From Streptomyces sp. G-G2 (lineage in GTDB: Bacteria; Actinomycetota; Actinomycetes; Streptomycetales; Streptomycetaceae): 64,000 nucleotides of DNA. Of this stretch, positions 31,950 through 40,392 are shown piece after piece. The position numbers were made by a program, and so were the translations under genes. How positions within the stretch are numbered: the first letter of the stretch is position 1; each line of letters starts with the position of its first letter. The stretch spans positions 114,406-178,405 of the forward strand of contig NZ_JASISO010000010.1 of NCBI RefSeq assembly GCF_030063135.1. Reading direction: 5' to 3'. Under the pieces are notes generated by a model. The model made no database searches, was not told where the DNA came from, and worked only from the letters and a program-made list of their open reading frames with translations.

Positions 31950-32945
31950 TCAGGCGCCGATGCTGTCCTGCGGCTCGTCGGCGCGGGCGGCGGCCTCGGC
32001 GGCCGCCTGCTTCTTCGAGGCCAGCAGGCTGGTGATCGTGGTGATCACCAGGACACCGCAGATGACGCCCAGCGAGACCGGGATGGAGATCAGCGGGACG
32101 TGCACCCCGGACTCGTGCAGGGCGTGCAGTACGAGCTTGACGCCGATGAAGCCCAGGATGACCGACAGGCCGTAGCTGAGGTGGACCAGCTTCTTGAGCA
32201 GGCCGCCGATGAGGAAGTACAGCTGGCGCAGACCCATCAGGGCGAAGGCGTTGGCCGTGAAGACGATGTACGGGTCCTGGGTGAGGCCGAAGATCGCGGG
32301 GATGGAGTCGAGGGCGAAGAGGATGTCGGTCGTACCGATGGCGAGCATGACCACCATCAGCGGGGTCAGGACGCGCTTGCCGTTGCTCTGGATGAAGAGC
32401 TTGGTGCCGTGGTACTTGTCGGCGACGCCGAACTTCTTCTCGACGGACTTCAGGAGGCGGTTCTCCTCGAACTCCTCTTCCTCCTCGTCCTTGCGGGCCT
32501 CCTGGATGAGCTTCCACGCGGTGTAGATCAGGAACGCGCCGAAGATGTAGAAGACCCAGGAGAAGCTGGTGATGATCGCGGCCCCGGCGGCGATGAAGAT
32601 GGCGCGCAGGACCAGGGCGATCAGCACGCCCACCAGCAGCACCCGCTGCTGGAGGTGGGAGGGCACCGAGAACTTCGCCATGATCAGGACGAAGACGAAG
32701 AGGTTGTCGACGCTCAGCGACTTCTCGGTGATGAATCCGGCGAAGAACTCCTGCGAGGCCTGGCCGTTGCCGAAGATCAGCAGGCCGAGGCCGAAGAGCG
32801 CGGCCAGGGCGACCCAGACGACCGTCCAGATGCCCGCTTCCTTGATCGATACGTCGTGCGGTTTGCGGCCGATGAAGAAATCGGCTCCGATGAGGATGCC
32901 CAGACCGAGAATGGTCAGCACCCAGAGGGTCCACGAAACGTCCAC
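31950..32945 (-). CDS. TerC/Alx-family membrane protein, probable Mn exporter
   Basis: 331 residues, about nine membrane segments, with conserved acidic motifs LSVDNLFVFVLIM and TTDILFALDSIPAIFGLTQDP that bind metal in the family. E. coli Alx, the same family, lies under a Mn-sensing yybP-ykoY riboswitch, and a matching structure precedes this gene. The GTG at 32945 is chosen over 32954 because GGAGG (32960-32956) is 10 bp from the former and only 1 bp from the latter. It neighbours TerD-domain genes, so it may also belong to a Ter stress system. Confidence 0.92.
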   Translation of the reverse strand: MDVSWTLWVLTILGLGILIGADFFIGRKPHDVSIKEAGIWTVVWVALAALFGLGLLIFGNGQASQEFFAGFITEKSLSVDNLFVFVLIMAKFSVPSHLQQRVLLVGVLIALVLRAIFIAAGAAIITSFSWVFYIFGAFLIYTAWKLIQEARKDEEEEEFEENRLLKSVEKKFGVADKYHGTKLFIQSNGKRVLTPLMVVMLAIGTTDILFALDSIPAIFGLTQDPYIVFTANAFALMGLRQLYFLIGGLLKKLVHLSYGLSVILGFIGVKLVLHALHESGVHVPLISIPVSLGVICGVLVITTITSLLASKKQAAAEAAARADEPQDSIGA

Positions 32946-32955
32946 GTTGAACACG

Positions 32956-33109
32956 CCTCCGGCGGATGGCTCAGCACTGCGTCAGCGTCATCGCTGCCGG
33001 AGGTCTCTTCCACCCGGACGGCCTGGAGGCCGCGGGCCGACGCCCCGGGACCGGTATCGGTCCGTATTGACGGGCACGCCGTGCAGGAAAGCAGGAATAC
33101 TCCCCTCCG
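32956..33109 (-). promoter_or_regulatory. yybP-ykoY-type manganese riboswitch with anti-SD switch
   Basis: On the minus strand the leader opens with CGGAGG (33109-33104) and GGAGUA, and closes with GGAAGAGACC (33011-33002) and CCUCCG (33003-32998). These match the conserved P1 and loop motifs of the family; a 6-bp hairpin (33048-33063) lies between. The 3' strand CCUCCGGC (33003-32996) can instead pair over 8 bp with GCCGGAGG (32963-32956), the ribosome site. This implies translational control in which Mn-stabilised P1 frees the site. Confidence 0.8.
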
Positions 33110-33117
33110 CATGCACC

Positions 33118-33147
33118 AGAGTACCCGTCACCCCCGCTTTAGGTAAA
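33118..33147 (-). promoter_or_regulatory. terC promoter
   Basis: TTTACC (33147-33142), an 18-bp spacer and TACTCT (33123-33118) on the minus strand. The expected transcription start falls a few bases before riboswitch helix P1. Confidence 0.6.
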
Positions 33148-33176
33148 GGGGAGACCAAGAGAGACCCATCACTTGG

Positions 33177-35162
33177 TCAGCGGCGGCCTTCCGCGATCCG
33201 TTCCAGAGCGCGCTCCAGGACCAGGCTGCCGACGGGCGGCAGCGCGGCCTCGAAGGTCCAGGCGTGGCCGACCCACGGATCGGCCAGGTGGTTGTCCGGC
33301 ACCGGTGACAGCCGCATCAGCGAGCGCCAGAGCGGGTCCAGCAGCGGCCCGTACGCCGCCGCCTCGTCGCGGTCGGCCACCATCAGCAGGTGCACACCGG
33401 TCCCGGGGCCCTCGTCGGCCAGGTAGCGCAGCTGGGTGACGGACCGGTCGTCGAACCCGTGCGGGAAGTCGTGGACGATCAGCAACTGCTCGGAGGTGTC
33501 CAGGTCGGGCGGCAGGTCCTCGGGCGCCCCGGCCCGGACCGCCATCTGTACGAGGTCCACCCGGCGGGTCAGCCGCGCGAGGACCTCGGTGACTCCGGCG
33601 GCCCCGGAGGCTGGCGGTCCGGTCAGTACGCCCGCCCGCACCAGCGGGGCCAGCGACTCGGCCCCGGCTCCGGCCGCGTCGATGACCTGGACGGAGAACC
33701 GGCCCGCGGGGTGCACCGCGAGCAGCCGCACCGCGTGCGCGACGGCCATGTCCATGGCGGCCCGGCGCAGCGGGGCGGTGTCCGCCATCATCGCCGCCTC
33801 GGAGCCGGTACGGCCGTTGTCGATCCACAGCCCGCGTTCCAGCGGCATCCGCACCAGCATGGGGATGCGCACCCCGGGGCACTCGGGCAGGCTCAGATCG
33901 CCCAGGCGCAGTGCGAGCGGGGCCTCTTGCGGGGTCCCGGCGGCGTGCCAGACGGGGTTCTCCCAGCGGGCGTAGGCGGCGGGCAGCACGGGCTCGACCA
34001 CCTCGACCTCGGCGCTCAGCTGCGCGAGGTCCCGGTCGAGGACGGCGCGGGCCTGGGCGACGAGCTCCTCGCGCCGGGCCCTGGCGGTCTCCCGGGCGCC
34101 GTCGCCGGAGCCGCTCAGGCGGCTGCGGGGGTCGGCGAGGGCCGCGTCCAGCTCGCGGTCCATCCGGGACTCGGCGAAGTCGGCGGCGCTGCGGTAGGCG
34201 GCGACGGAACGGGCCAGGTCCTCGAACATGCCCCAGACCTGGTTGTAGAGCCGCTCGTCCATGGACCAGCCCGAGGCGTCACCGGCCACCGGGCGCGGCG
34301 GCTCGCCGGGCAGCGCGGGCGGGGCCTGCGGCGGGGGCGGCGGCGCTTCGGTGCGGCCCCGGCGCGGGTGCGCGTAGCTGACGGTGGGCGGGCCGTCGGA
34401 GCCGGAGGCGGGACCGGGGGCGGCGGGCGGCGGAGGGGGCACCGGCCCGGGCGCCGGGTCCCGCGGTACGACGGGGGTGGACAGCGGGGGCAGGGCCGCG
34501 GAGGTCGCGGGAGCGGGCGGGTGCGTGGCGGCGGGGCCGGACTCGGCGGAGCAGGGCGGTCCGGTGACCGGCGCCGCCTCGGCGGGCACGGGCTCGGCGG
34601 GCGCCGCGGCGGCCGGTCCCGCGGCGGCCGCGTGGGCGTGGGCCGCCACGCTCTCGGCGTCCGGGGCGGTCATCCCGTGGTCGGCGAGGAGGGCGGGAAG
34701 GCCCTCGGCGTAGCCCTGGCCGACGGCGCGGACCTTCCAGGCGCCCTGGCGCCGGTACAGCTCGACCGCGACGACGGCGGTCTCGGCGTCCAGGCCGGTC
34801 AGGGTGTACCCGGCCAGCTCGGTCCCGCCCGGCGCCGCGACGGCGACGTACGGCGCGGGGACCGCGCCGAACCGCGACGGGCCGCCCGGCGGAAGCACCA
34901 GCAGCACCCCGACGGTGTGCACGGCGCCGGGTACGGCGTCCAGGTCCACCGTGATGGAGTGCCCCGCGGCGGCCGCCACCGGCACCTCCAGCCCGGGCAC
35001 CCGGGGCGCCCCCGGGTGGGCCAGCGACCCGGGACCGGACAGCCGCCCCCGGTCGTCGCCGAGCACGGCCCCGGCGAGCACGGGCGTGCCCGCCGAGACC
35101 CTGATCTCCACCCGGTTCCGGGACAAGGGGTGGTTCTGCCCCCGGACCAGTTCGGCCGTCAT
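33177..35162 (-). CDS. TerD-domain protein fused to a degenerate FtsK/SpoIIIE-like ATPase domain
   Basis: 661 residues. Residues 1-165 look like a TerD calcium-binding-type domain (LVRGQNHPLSRNRVEIRVSA, VAVELYRRQGAWKVRAVGQGYAEG). A Pro/Ala-rich linker of about 140 residues follows. The C-terminal 340 residues contain a coiled-coil-like stretch and a region resembling FtsK-type ATPases (LPECPGVRIPMLVRMPLERGL, QLLIVHDFPHGF like a Walker B strand) but no Walker A. Such fusions occur in predicted Ter stress systems. The ATG at 35162 has GGGAGGGG 8 bp upstream. The role is inferred. Confidence 0.75.
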   Translation of the reverse strand: MTAELVRGQNHPLSRNRVEIRVSAGTPVLAGAVLGDDRGRLSGPGSLAHPGAPRVPGLEVPVAAAAGHSITVDLDAVPGAVHTVGVLLVLPPGGPSRFGAVPAPYVAVAAPGGTELAGYTLTGLDAETAVVAVELYRRQGAWKVRAVGQGYAEGLPALLADHGMTAPDAESVAAHAHAAAAGPAAAAPAEPVPAEAAPVTGPPCSAESGPAATHPPAPATSAALPPLSTPVVPRDPAPGPVPPPPPAAPGPASGSDGPPTVSYAHPRRGRTEAPPPPPQAPPALPGEPPRPVAGDASGWSMDERLYNQVWGMFEDLARSVAAYRSAADFAESRMDRELDAALADPRSRLSGSGDGARETARARREELVAQARAVLDRDLAQLSAEVEVVEPVLPAAYARWENPVWHAAGTPQEAPLALRLGDLSLPECPGVRIPMLVRMPLERGLWIDNGRTGSEAAMMADTAPLRRAAMDMAVAHAVRLLAVHPAGRFSVQVIDAAGAGAESLAPLVRAGVLTGPPASGAAGVTEVLARLTRRVDLVQMAVRAGAPEDLPPDLDTSEQLLIVHDFPHGFDDRSVTQLRYLADEGPGTGVHLLMVADRDEAAAYGPLLDPLWRSLMRLSPVPDNHLADPWVGHAWTFEAALPPVGSLVLERALERIAEGRR

Positions 35163-35307
35163 CGTGCAGCCCCTCCCCCGTCGTACGTGTTCTCTTGTGA
35201 TGCCCGCCGCCGTCACGCCCGCCACGTGAAGCCGCACCCGCGAAGCCCCAACCGTGAAGCCGCCGCCGTGACGGCTGCCGAGGCGGTGCCCGCGGCGGGC
35301 CGCGCGC

Positions 35308-35886
35308 CTACAGGTGCGGCAGGATCGCGGGCAGCAGGTCCTGGAAGGTCCGGCCGTTGGCCGGGTTGCCCAGGGCCGTCATCTTCCAGCCGTCACCCGC
35401 GCGGTGCACCTTCGCCATGATCTGCGCGGTGTACTGGCCGCCGCCGTCGAGCGTGTAGCGGGCCAGCTCCTGGCCGTTGGTCTCGTCGACGATCCGGCAG
35501 AAGGCGTTCTGCACCTCCTGGAACGTCTGCCCGGTGAACGAGTTCACCGTGAAGACGATCTGGTCGATGTGCACCGGCACGCGCTGGAGGTCGACGAGGA
35601 TGGACTCGTCGTCGCCGCCCTGGCCCGCGCCGCCCACCAGGTTGTCACCGGTGTGCCGGACCGAGCCGTCGTCGCTCTGCAGGTGCCGGAAGAACACCAC
35701 GTCCATGGGCTGCTTGTCGGCGAACAGCACCGCCGAGGCGTCCAGGTCGATCTCCCGGGTACGGGCACCGAACAGGCCGCGGCGCTTGGCCGCCTGCCAG
35801 CCGAGGCCCATGCGGACCGCGGTCAGCGTGCCGCCGTCCGCCTTCTGCAGACTGATGGCCTGACCCTTGGTCATGTTGACCGTCAC
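35308..35886 (-). CDS. TerD-family stress protein
   Basis: 192 residues. TerD/TerZ-type domain with MTKGQAISLQKADGG, the acidic GDNLVGGAGQGGDDE segment (calcium-binding in the family), and FQEVQNAFCRIVDE. The GTG at 35886 (VTVNMTKGQ) is used because AGAGGGGA lies about 7 bp upstream; the ATG at 35904 is an alternative. It is followed 145 bp downstream by the TerD fusion gene. The family is linked to tellurite, phage and chemical stress, but its biochemical action is unsettled. Confidence 0.92.
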   Translation of the reverse strand: MTVNMTKGQAISLQKADGGTLTAVRMGLGWQAAKRRGLFGARTREIDLDASAVLFADKQPMDVVFFRHLQSDDGSVRHTGDNLVGGAGQGGDDESILVDLQRVPVHIDQIVFTVNSFTGQTFQEVQNAFCRIVDETNGQELARYTLDGGGQYTAQIMAKVHRAGDGWKMTALGNPANGRTFQDLLPAILPHL

Positions 35887-35970
35887 GCGCTGTCCCCTCT
35901 CCATAGCCACCCCCAGGCAGCACGTGCCTGTGGCTGTTCCCACGCCCGAACCTTACTGACCGGCCCCGGC

Positions 35971-38109
35971 TCAGGCGAGGCCCGCTTCCCGCATCTGCCG
36001 CAGCTCCTTCTTCAGCTCGCCGACCTCGTCCCGGATCCGGGCCGCGACCTCGAACTGCAGCTCCGCCGCGGCCGCCCGCATCCGCTCCGTCATCTGTTCG
36101 ATCAGCGACGCCAGTTCGGCCGCGGGACGGTCGGTGAGCACCTCGCCCTTCGCACCGCCCTTCGCCGCCTTGCCGCCCTTGGCCGCCCGGCCGCCCAGCG
36201 CGGGCACCGGGGCCTTCGCGTCCTTGCCGCCCTTCTGCTGGCGGTAGCCGGTGCCGAGCAGCTGCTCGGTGTCGACCTCCTCGCGGGCGATGGTGGCGAC
36301 GATGTCGTTGATCTTCTTGCGCAGCGGCTGCGGGTCGATGCCGTGCGCGGTGTTGTAGGCGACCTGCTTCTCCCGGCGCCGGTTGGTCTCCTCGATGGCC
36401 TTCTCCATCGCCGGGGTGATCTTGTCCGCGTACATGTGGACCTGGCCGGAGACGTTGCGCGCGGCGCGGCCGATGGTCTGGATCAGCGAGGTCCCCGAGC
36501 GCAGGAACCCCTCCTTGTCGGCGTCGAGGATCGCGACCAGGGAGACCTCGGGCAGGTCGAGGCCCTCGCGGAGCAGGTTGATGCCGACCAGTACGTCGTA
36601 CTCGCCGGCCCGCAGCTCGCGCAGCAGCTCGATCCGGCGCAGCGTGTCCACGTCGCTGTGGAGGTAGCGGACCGCGATGCCCAGTTCCAGGAAGTAGTCC
36701 GTGAGGTCCTCGGACATCTTCTTGGTCAGGGTGGTGACCAGGACCCGCTCGTCCTTCTCGACCCGAAGGCGGATCTCGTGCACCAGGTCGTCGATCTGGC
36801 CCTCGGTGGGCTTGACGACGACCTCGGGGTCGATAAGGCCGGTGGGCCGGATGATCTGTTCGACGAAACCGTCGCCGCGCGACAGCTCGTACTTCCCGGG
36901 AGTGGCCGACAGGTAGACCGTCTGGCCGATCCGCTTCTGGAACTCTTCCCACTTCAGCGGACGGTTGTCCAGCGCGGAGGGCAGCCGGAAACCGTGGTCG
37001 ACCAGGGTCCGCTTGCGCGAGGCGTCGCCCTCGTACATCGCGCCGATCTGGGGGACCGTGACGTGCGACTCGTCGATGACGAGCAGGAAGTCCTCGGGGA
37101 AGTAGTCGATGAGTGTGTTGGGCGCGGAACCGCGCTCGCGGTCGTCCATGTGCAGCGAGTAGTTCTCGATGCCGGAGCAGGAACCGATCTGCCGCATCAT
37201 TTCGAGGTCGTAGGTGGTGCGCATGCGCAGCCGCTGGGCCTCCAGCATCTTGCCCTGCGTCTCCAGCTCCGCGAGGCGCTCGGTCAGCTCCGCCTCGATG
37301 CCCTGGACCGCCTTCTCCATGCGCTCGGGTCCGGCGACGTAGTGGCTGGCGGGGAAGACGTACAGCTCGCGGTCCTCGCTGATGATCTCGCCGGTCAGCG
37401 GGTGCAGGGTGGAGAGGGCCTCGATCTCGTCACCGAACATCTCGATGCGGACCGCGAGTTCCTCGTAGACCGGGAAGATCTCGATGGTGTCGCCGCGCAC
37501 CCGGAAGGTGCCGCGGGTGAAGGCGACGTCGTTGCGGGTGTACTGGATGTCGACGAAGCGGCGCAGCAGCTGGTCGCGGTCGAACTCCGCGCCGACCTTG
37601 AGCGGGACCATCCGGTCGACATACTCCTGCGGGGTACCGAGACCGTAGATGCAGGAGACGGACGCGACCACGATGACGTCGCGCCGGGTCAGCAGCGAGT
37701 TGGTGGCGGAGTGGCGCAGCCGCTCCACCTCCTCGTTGATCGAGGAGTCCTTCTCGATGTAGGTGTCCGACTGCGGGACGTACGCCTCGGGCTGGTAGTA
37801 GTCGTAGTACGAGACGAAGTACTCGACGGCGTTGTTGGGCAGCAGCTCGCGGAACTCGTTCGCGAGCTGGGCGGCCAGCGTCTTGTTCGGTGCCATGACC
37901 AGTGTCGGACGCTGGAGCTTCTCGATCATCCAGGCCGTGGTGGCCGACTTTCCGGTGCCGGTCGCGCCCAGCAGGACGACGTCCTTCTCACCCGCGCGGA
38001 TGCGCTTCTCCAGTTCGGCGATGGCCGCCGGCTGGTCGCCGCTGGGCTGGTAGGAACTGACGACCTCGAAAGGCGCCACCGTGCGTTCGATCTTCGATAC
38101 GGGCCGCAT
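35971..38109 (-). CDS. uvrB: UvrABC excinuclease subunit B
   Basis: Helicase-like damage-verification subunit. 712 residues: Walker [16 protein letters not shown] near residue 47, the beta-hairpin region [21 protein letters not shown], the DESH-type motif [13 protein letters not shown], motif [10 protein letters not shown], and a C-terminal UVR domain ([31 protein letters not shown]) that contacts UvrC. The Gly/Lys-rich [15 protein letters not shown] linker precedes the UVR domain. No clear ribosome site precedes the ATG. Confidence 0.98.
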   Translation of the reverse strand: MRPVSKIERTVAPFEVVSSYQPSGDQPAAIAELEKRIRAGEKDVVLLGATGTGKSATTAWMIEKLQRPTLVMAPNKTLAAQLANEFRELLPNNAVEYFVSYYDYYQPEAYVPQSDTYIEKDSSINEEVERLRHSATNSLLTRRDVIVVASVSCIYGLGTPQEYVDRMVPLKVGAEFDRDQLLRRFVDIQYTRNDVAFTRGTFRVRGDTIEIFPVYEELAVRIEMFGDEIEALSTLHPLTGEIISEDRELYVFPASHYVAGPERMEKAVQGIEAELTERLAELETQGKMLEAQRLRMRTTYDLEMMRQIGSCSGIENYSLHMDDRERGSAPNTLIDYFPEDFLLVIDESHVTVPQIGAMYEGDASRKRTLVDHGFRLPSALDNRPLKWEEFQKRIGQTVYLSATPGKYELSRGDGFVEQIIRPTGLIDPEVVVKPTEGQIDDLVHEIRLRVEKDERVLVTTLTKKMSEDLTDYFLELGIAVRYLHSDVDTLRRIELLRELRAGEYDVLVGINLLREGLDLPEVSLVAILDADKEGFLRSGTSLIQTIGRAARNVSGQVHMYADKITPAMEKAIEETNRRREKQVAYNTAHGIDPQPLRKKINDIVATIAREEVDTEQLLGTGYRQQKGGKDAKAPVPALGGRAAKGGKAAKGGAKGEVLTDRPAAELASLIEQMTERMRAAAAELQFEVAARIRDEVGELKKELRQMREAGLA

Positions 38110-38574
38110 GAGTCAACCGTAAGGCCCCCCACTGACACTCACGCATCCACGACGCCGGGACCCCCCGCGCGCGGGGGGTCACACGCTCGCGTGACGTGCG
38201 GGGACGCGAGGTGACCCTGGTCCGTTTGTCGTAGTTCGGTGGCGGCCCCTTGATCGTGAACCGCATCATCACGAGGAAGGCGTCACTTTTCACGACAGAC
38301 CGTCAGATACACCCTGGGAGGCGTGCCCCCGCCACGTCCGCCCGCGCCCACCACGCCGCCCGCCCGCCCCCGTCCGACGCCTGTCGGCGCCGTCCGCGGC
38401 CCGTCCCTCCGCCGCTCCCGGTCCGCGCCGGGGCCGGCCTCTGCCACCGTGACCCGGGTCGCCGCCGGGGGGCCGGGCGGGTGCGCCCGCGCGCACCGCC
38501 CCGGGCCGGACCCGCCGTGGAACGAGTCCGGCCGGGCCGCCCGCCGACCCACTCATGACCCGAGGAGACCGCAC
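38110..38574. other. 465-bp divergent intergenic region, uvrB to GDPD gene
   Basis: It holds a 22-bp perfect palindrome (38159-38180, GACCCCCC arms around GCGCGC) about 50 bp upstream of uvrB, then sequence without a credible gene on either strand. No SOS-type GAAC-N4-GTTC box or tandem PHO boxes were found. The ribosome site GAGGAG at 38562-38567 belongs to the GDPD gene. The function of the palindrome is unknown. Confidence 0.6.
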
Positions 38575-39603
38575 ATGTACGTCCGACCCGCTGCCGCGGC
38601 TGCCGCCGCCGTCCTGGGCCTCACCCTCTGCGCGCTGGGCGGGCCCGCGTCCGCCTTCCAGCCGCTCCCGCGGGCCGCGGGGCCGCTGGCCGGGCCCGTC
38701 GCCGGGCGGCCGGGAGCGCTCGCGGCCCCTGCGATGTCCGCCGCGTCGGTCGAGAAGCCCCTGGCCGGGCCGGGGGCCGGACCGGGAGCCGGACGGGCAG
38801 CCTGGCCGCTGCCGGGACTGGTGGGCCTGCCCGTCGTGTACGCCCACCGGGGGGCCTCGGCGTACGCCCCGGAGAACACGCTGGCCTCGATCGACCTGGC
38901 GGCCCGGCTGGGCATCGACTGGGTGGAGAACGACGTCCAGCGCACCAAGGACGGCGTGCTCGTGGTGATCCACGACGACACGCTGAAGCGGACCACCGAC
39001 GTCCAGAAGGCCTTCCCGGACCGCAGCCCCTGGCAGGTGAAGGACTTCACGGCCGCCGAGATCGCCCAGCTGGACGCGGGCAGCTGGTTCCGTCCCGAGT
39101 TCGCGGGCGTCCGGGTGCCGACGCTGCGCGAGTACCTCGACCGGGTCCAGCGCAATCGGGGGCGTCTGCTGCTGGAGGTCAAGCGGCCGGAACTGTACCC
39201 GGGGATCGAGCAGCAGATCCTGGACCTGCTCGGCACGACGGGCTGGCTCGACTCCCGGCACGTCGCCTCCCGCCTGGTCGTGCAGAGCTTCAGCGCCGAC
39301 TCGGTACGCCTCGTGCACCGGCTGCGGCCCGACCTGGTGACGGCCTTCCTCGGCGCCCCGCCGGAGGGCGACCTGGCGCGGTACGCCGAGTTCTCGGACC
39401 GGATCAACCCCTGGTTCCGGGAGATCTCGGCCGAGTGGGTGGCGGGCGTGCACGCGCTCCAGGGCCCGCACGGCCGGGCCATGGAGGTGGACACCTGGAT
39501 CGTGGACGACCCGGACACCACTCGCCGGGTGGTGGACATGGGCGTGGACGGGATCATCACGAACGCCCCCGACGTCGTGCGGCGGACGGTGTACGGGTAC
39601 TGA
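38575..39603 (+). CDS. Secreted glycerophosphodiester phosphodiesterase
   Basis: 342 residues. Signal peptide (MYVRPAAAAAAAVLGLTLCA, cleavage near ASA) followed by a Pro/Gly/Ala-rich linker of about 55 residues. The GDPD barrel shows YAHRGASAYAPENTLASI near residue 90, with the two catalytic histidines in HRG and VIHDDTLKRTTD, and WVENDVQRTKDG for metal binding. It would release glycerol 3-phosphate from phospholipid head groups or teichoic-acid-like polymers outside the cell. GAGGAG lies 7 bp upstream of the ATG. Confidence 0.93.
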   Translation: MYVRPAAAAAAAVLGLTLCALGGPASAFQPLPRAAGPLAGPVAGRPGALAAPAMSAASVEKPLAGPGAGPGAGRAAWPLPGLVGLPVVYAHRGASAYAPENTLASIDLAARLGIDWVENDVQRTKDGVLVVIHDDTLKRTTDVQKAFPDRSPWQVKDFTAAEIAQLDAGSWFRPEFAGVRVPTLREYLDRVQRNRGRLLLEVKRPELYPGIEQQILDLLGTTGWLDSRHVASRLVVQSFSADSVRLVHRLRPDLVTAFLGAPPEGDLARYAEFSDRINPWFREISAEWVAGVHALQGPHGRAMEVDTWIVDDPDTTRRVVDMGVDGIITNAPDVVRRTVYGY

Positions 39604-39651
39604 TCTCCCCCGTTCGGCGGCGTTGTCAGTGGGGCGCCGTACGGTGGTCGG

Positions 39652-40203
39652 GTGGACAGCACCGAGCGGCCCCGGGGGCCGCACCTCGAATGGACCGTGG
39701 TCGACAGCCCCATCGGTCCGCTCCTCCTGGCCGCGACCCCCGAGGGTCTGGTCCAGGTCGGGTTCCACGCGTCGCCGGACACGGTCGCCCCGCTGGTCGC
39801 CCGGCTCGGGGCCGCGCCCTGGCGTCCGGCGCCGGGCGAAGAGGTGCTCCTGGCAGAGCCCATACGCCAGCTCGACGCCTATTTCGCGGGGGAGCTGCGG
39901 CGCTTCGAGCTGCCCCTGGACTGGCGCCTCAGCTCCGGCTTCAACCGCCAGGTGCTGCGCGAACTGGACCGCTCCGTGCCGTACGGATCCGTCGTCGGGT
40001 ACGGCGAACTGGCCGCCCGGGTCGGTCAGCCGCGCGCGGCGCAGGCCGTGGGCGCGGCCATGGGGTCGAATCCGCTGCCCCTGGTGGTGGCCTGCCACCG
40101 GGTCGTGGAGAACGGGGGCGGGATCGGGGGCTTCGGCGGCGGGGTGGAGACCAAGCGGGCCCTGCTGGCGCTGGAGGGCGTACTGCCGCAGCCGCTGTTC
40201 TGA
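39652..40203 (+). CDS. Methylated-DNA--protein-cysteine methyltransferase (Ogt type)
   Basis: 183 residues. Suicide repair of O6-alkylguanine. The HTH region (YGSVVGYGELAARVGQPRAAQAVGAAMGSNP) and active site (LVVACHRVV, Cys148) are present. The residue before Cys is Ala, where the classical signature has Pro (PCHR). The C-terminal GGFGGGVETKRALLALEG matches the family. The GTG start lies six bases after TACGGT, consistent with a leaderless message. The same fold includes non-catalytic alkyltransferase-like proteins, but here the Cys is retained. Confidence 0.9.
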   Translation: MDSTERPRGPHLEWTVVDSPIGPLLLAATPEGLVQVGFHASPDTVAPLVARLGAAPWRPAPGEEVLLAEPIRQLDAYFAGELRRFELPLDWRLSSGFNRQVLRELDRSVPYGSVVGYGELAARVGQPRAAQAVGAAMGSNPLPLVVACHRVVENGGGIGGFGGGVETKRALLALEGVLPQPLF

Positions 40204-40392
40204 GCTGCTGACCTGGAACGATCCGGTGGGCCGCGCGCTGGACCGGGGAGGCGCCCGGCGTGTTACCCGGCCGGTTCCCCGTCGGGGCGGGCGGTGCGAG
40301 ACTGCGCCGGTGACTCCTGCCACGGCTTTGCCGGCCGTCCCCGCACCCGCTCCGTCCGCGTCTTCCTGCCCGCCGGGACGGGGGTGTACGTC

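Noticed and set aside
37988..38293. Small minus-strand gene reaching upstream of uvrB
   Set aside because: It overlaps the uvrB N-terminus in another frame and has no ribosome site or family resemblance.
38110..38574. SOS box or PHO box controlling uvrB or the GDPD gene
   Set aside because: No GAAC-N4-GTTC motif and no tandem GTTCACC units were seen; only a single GTTCAC-like word occurs.
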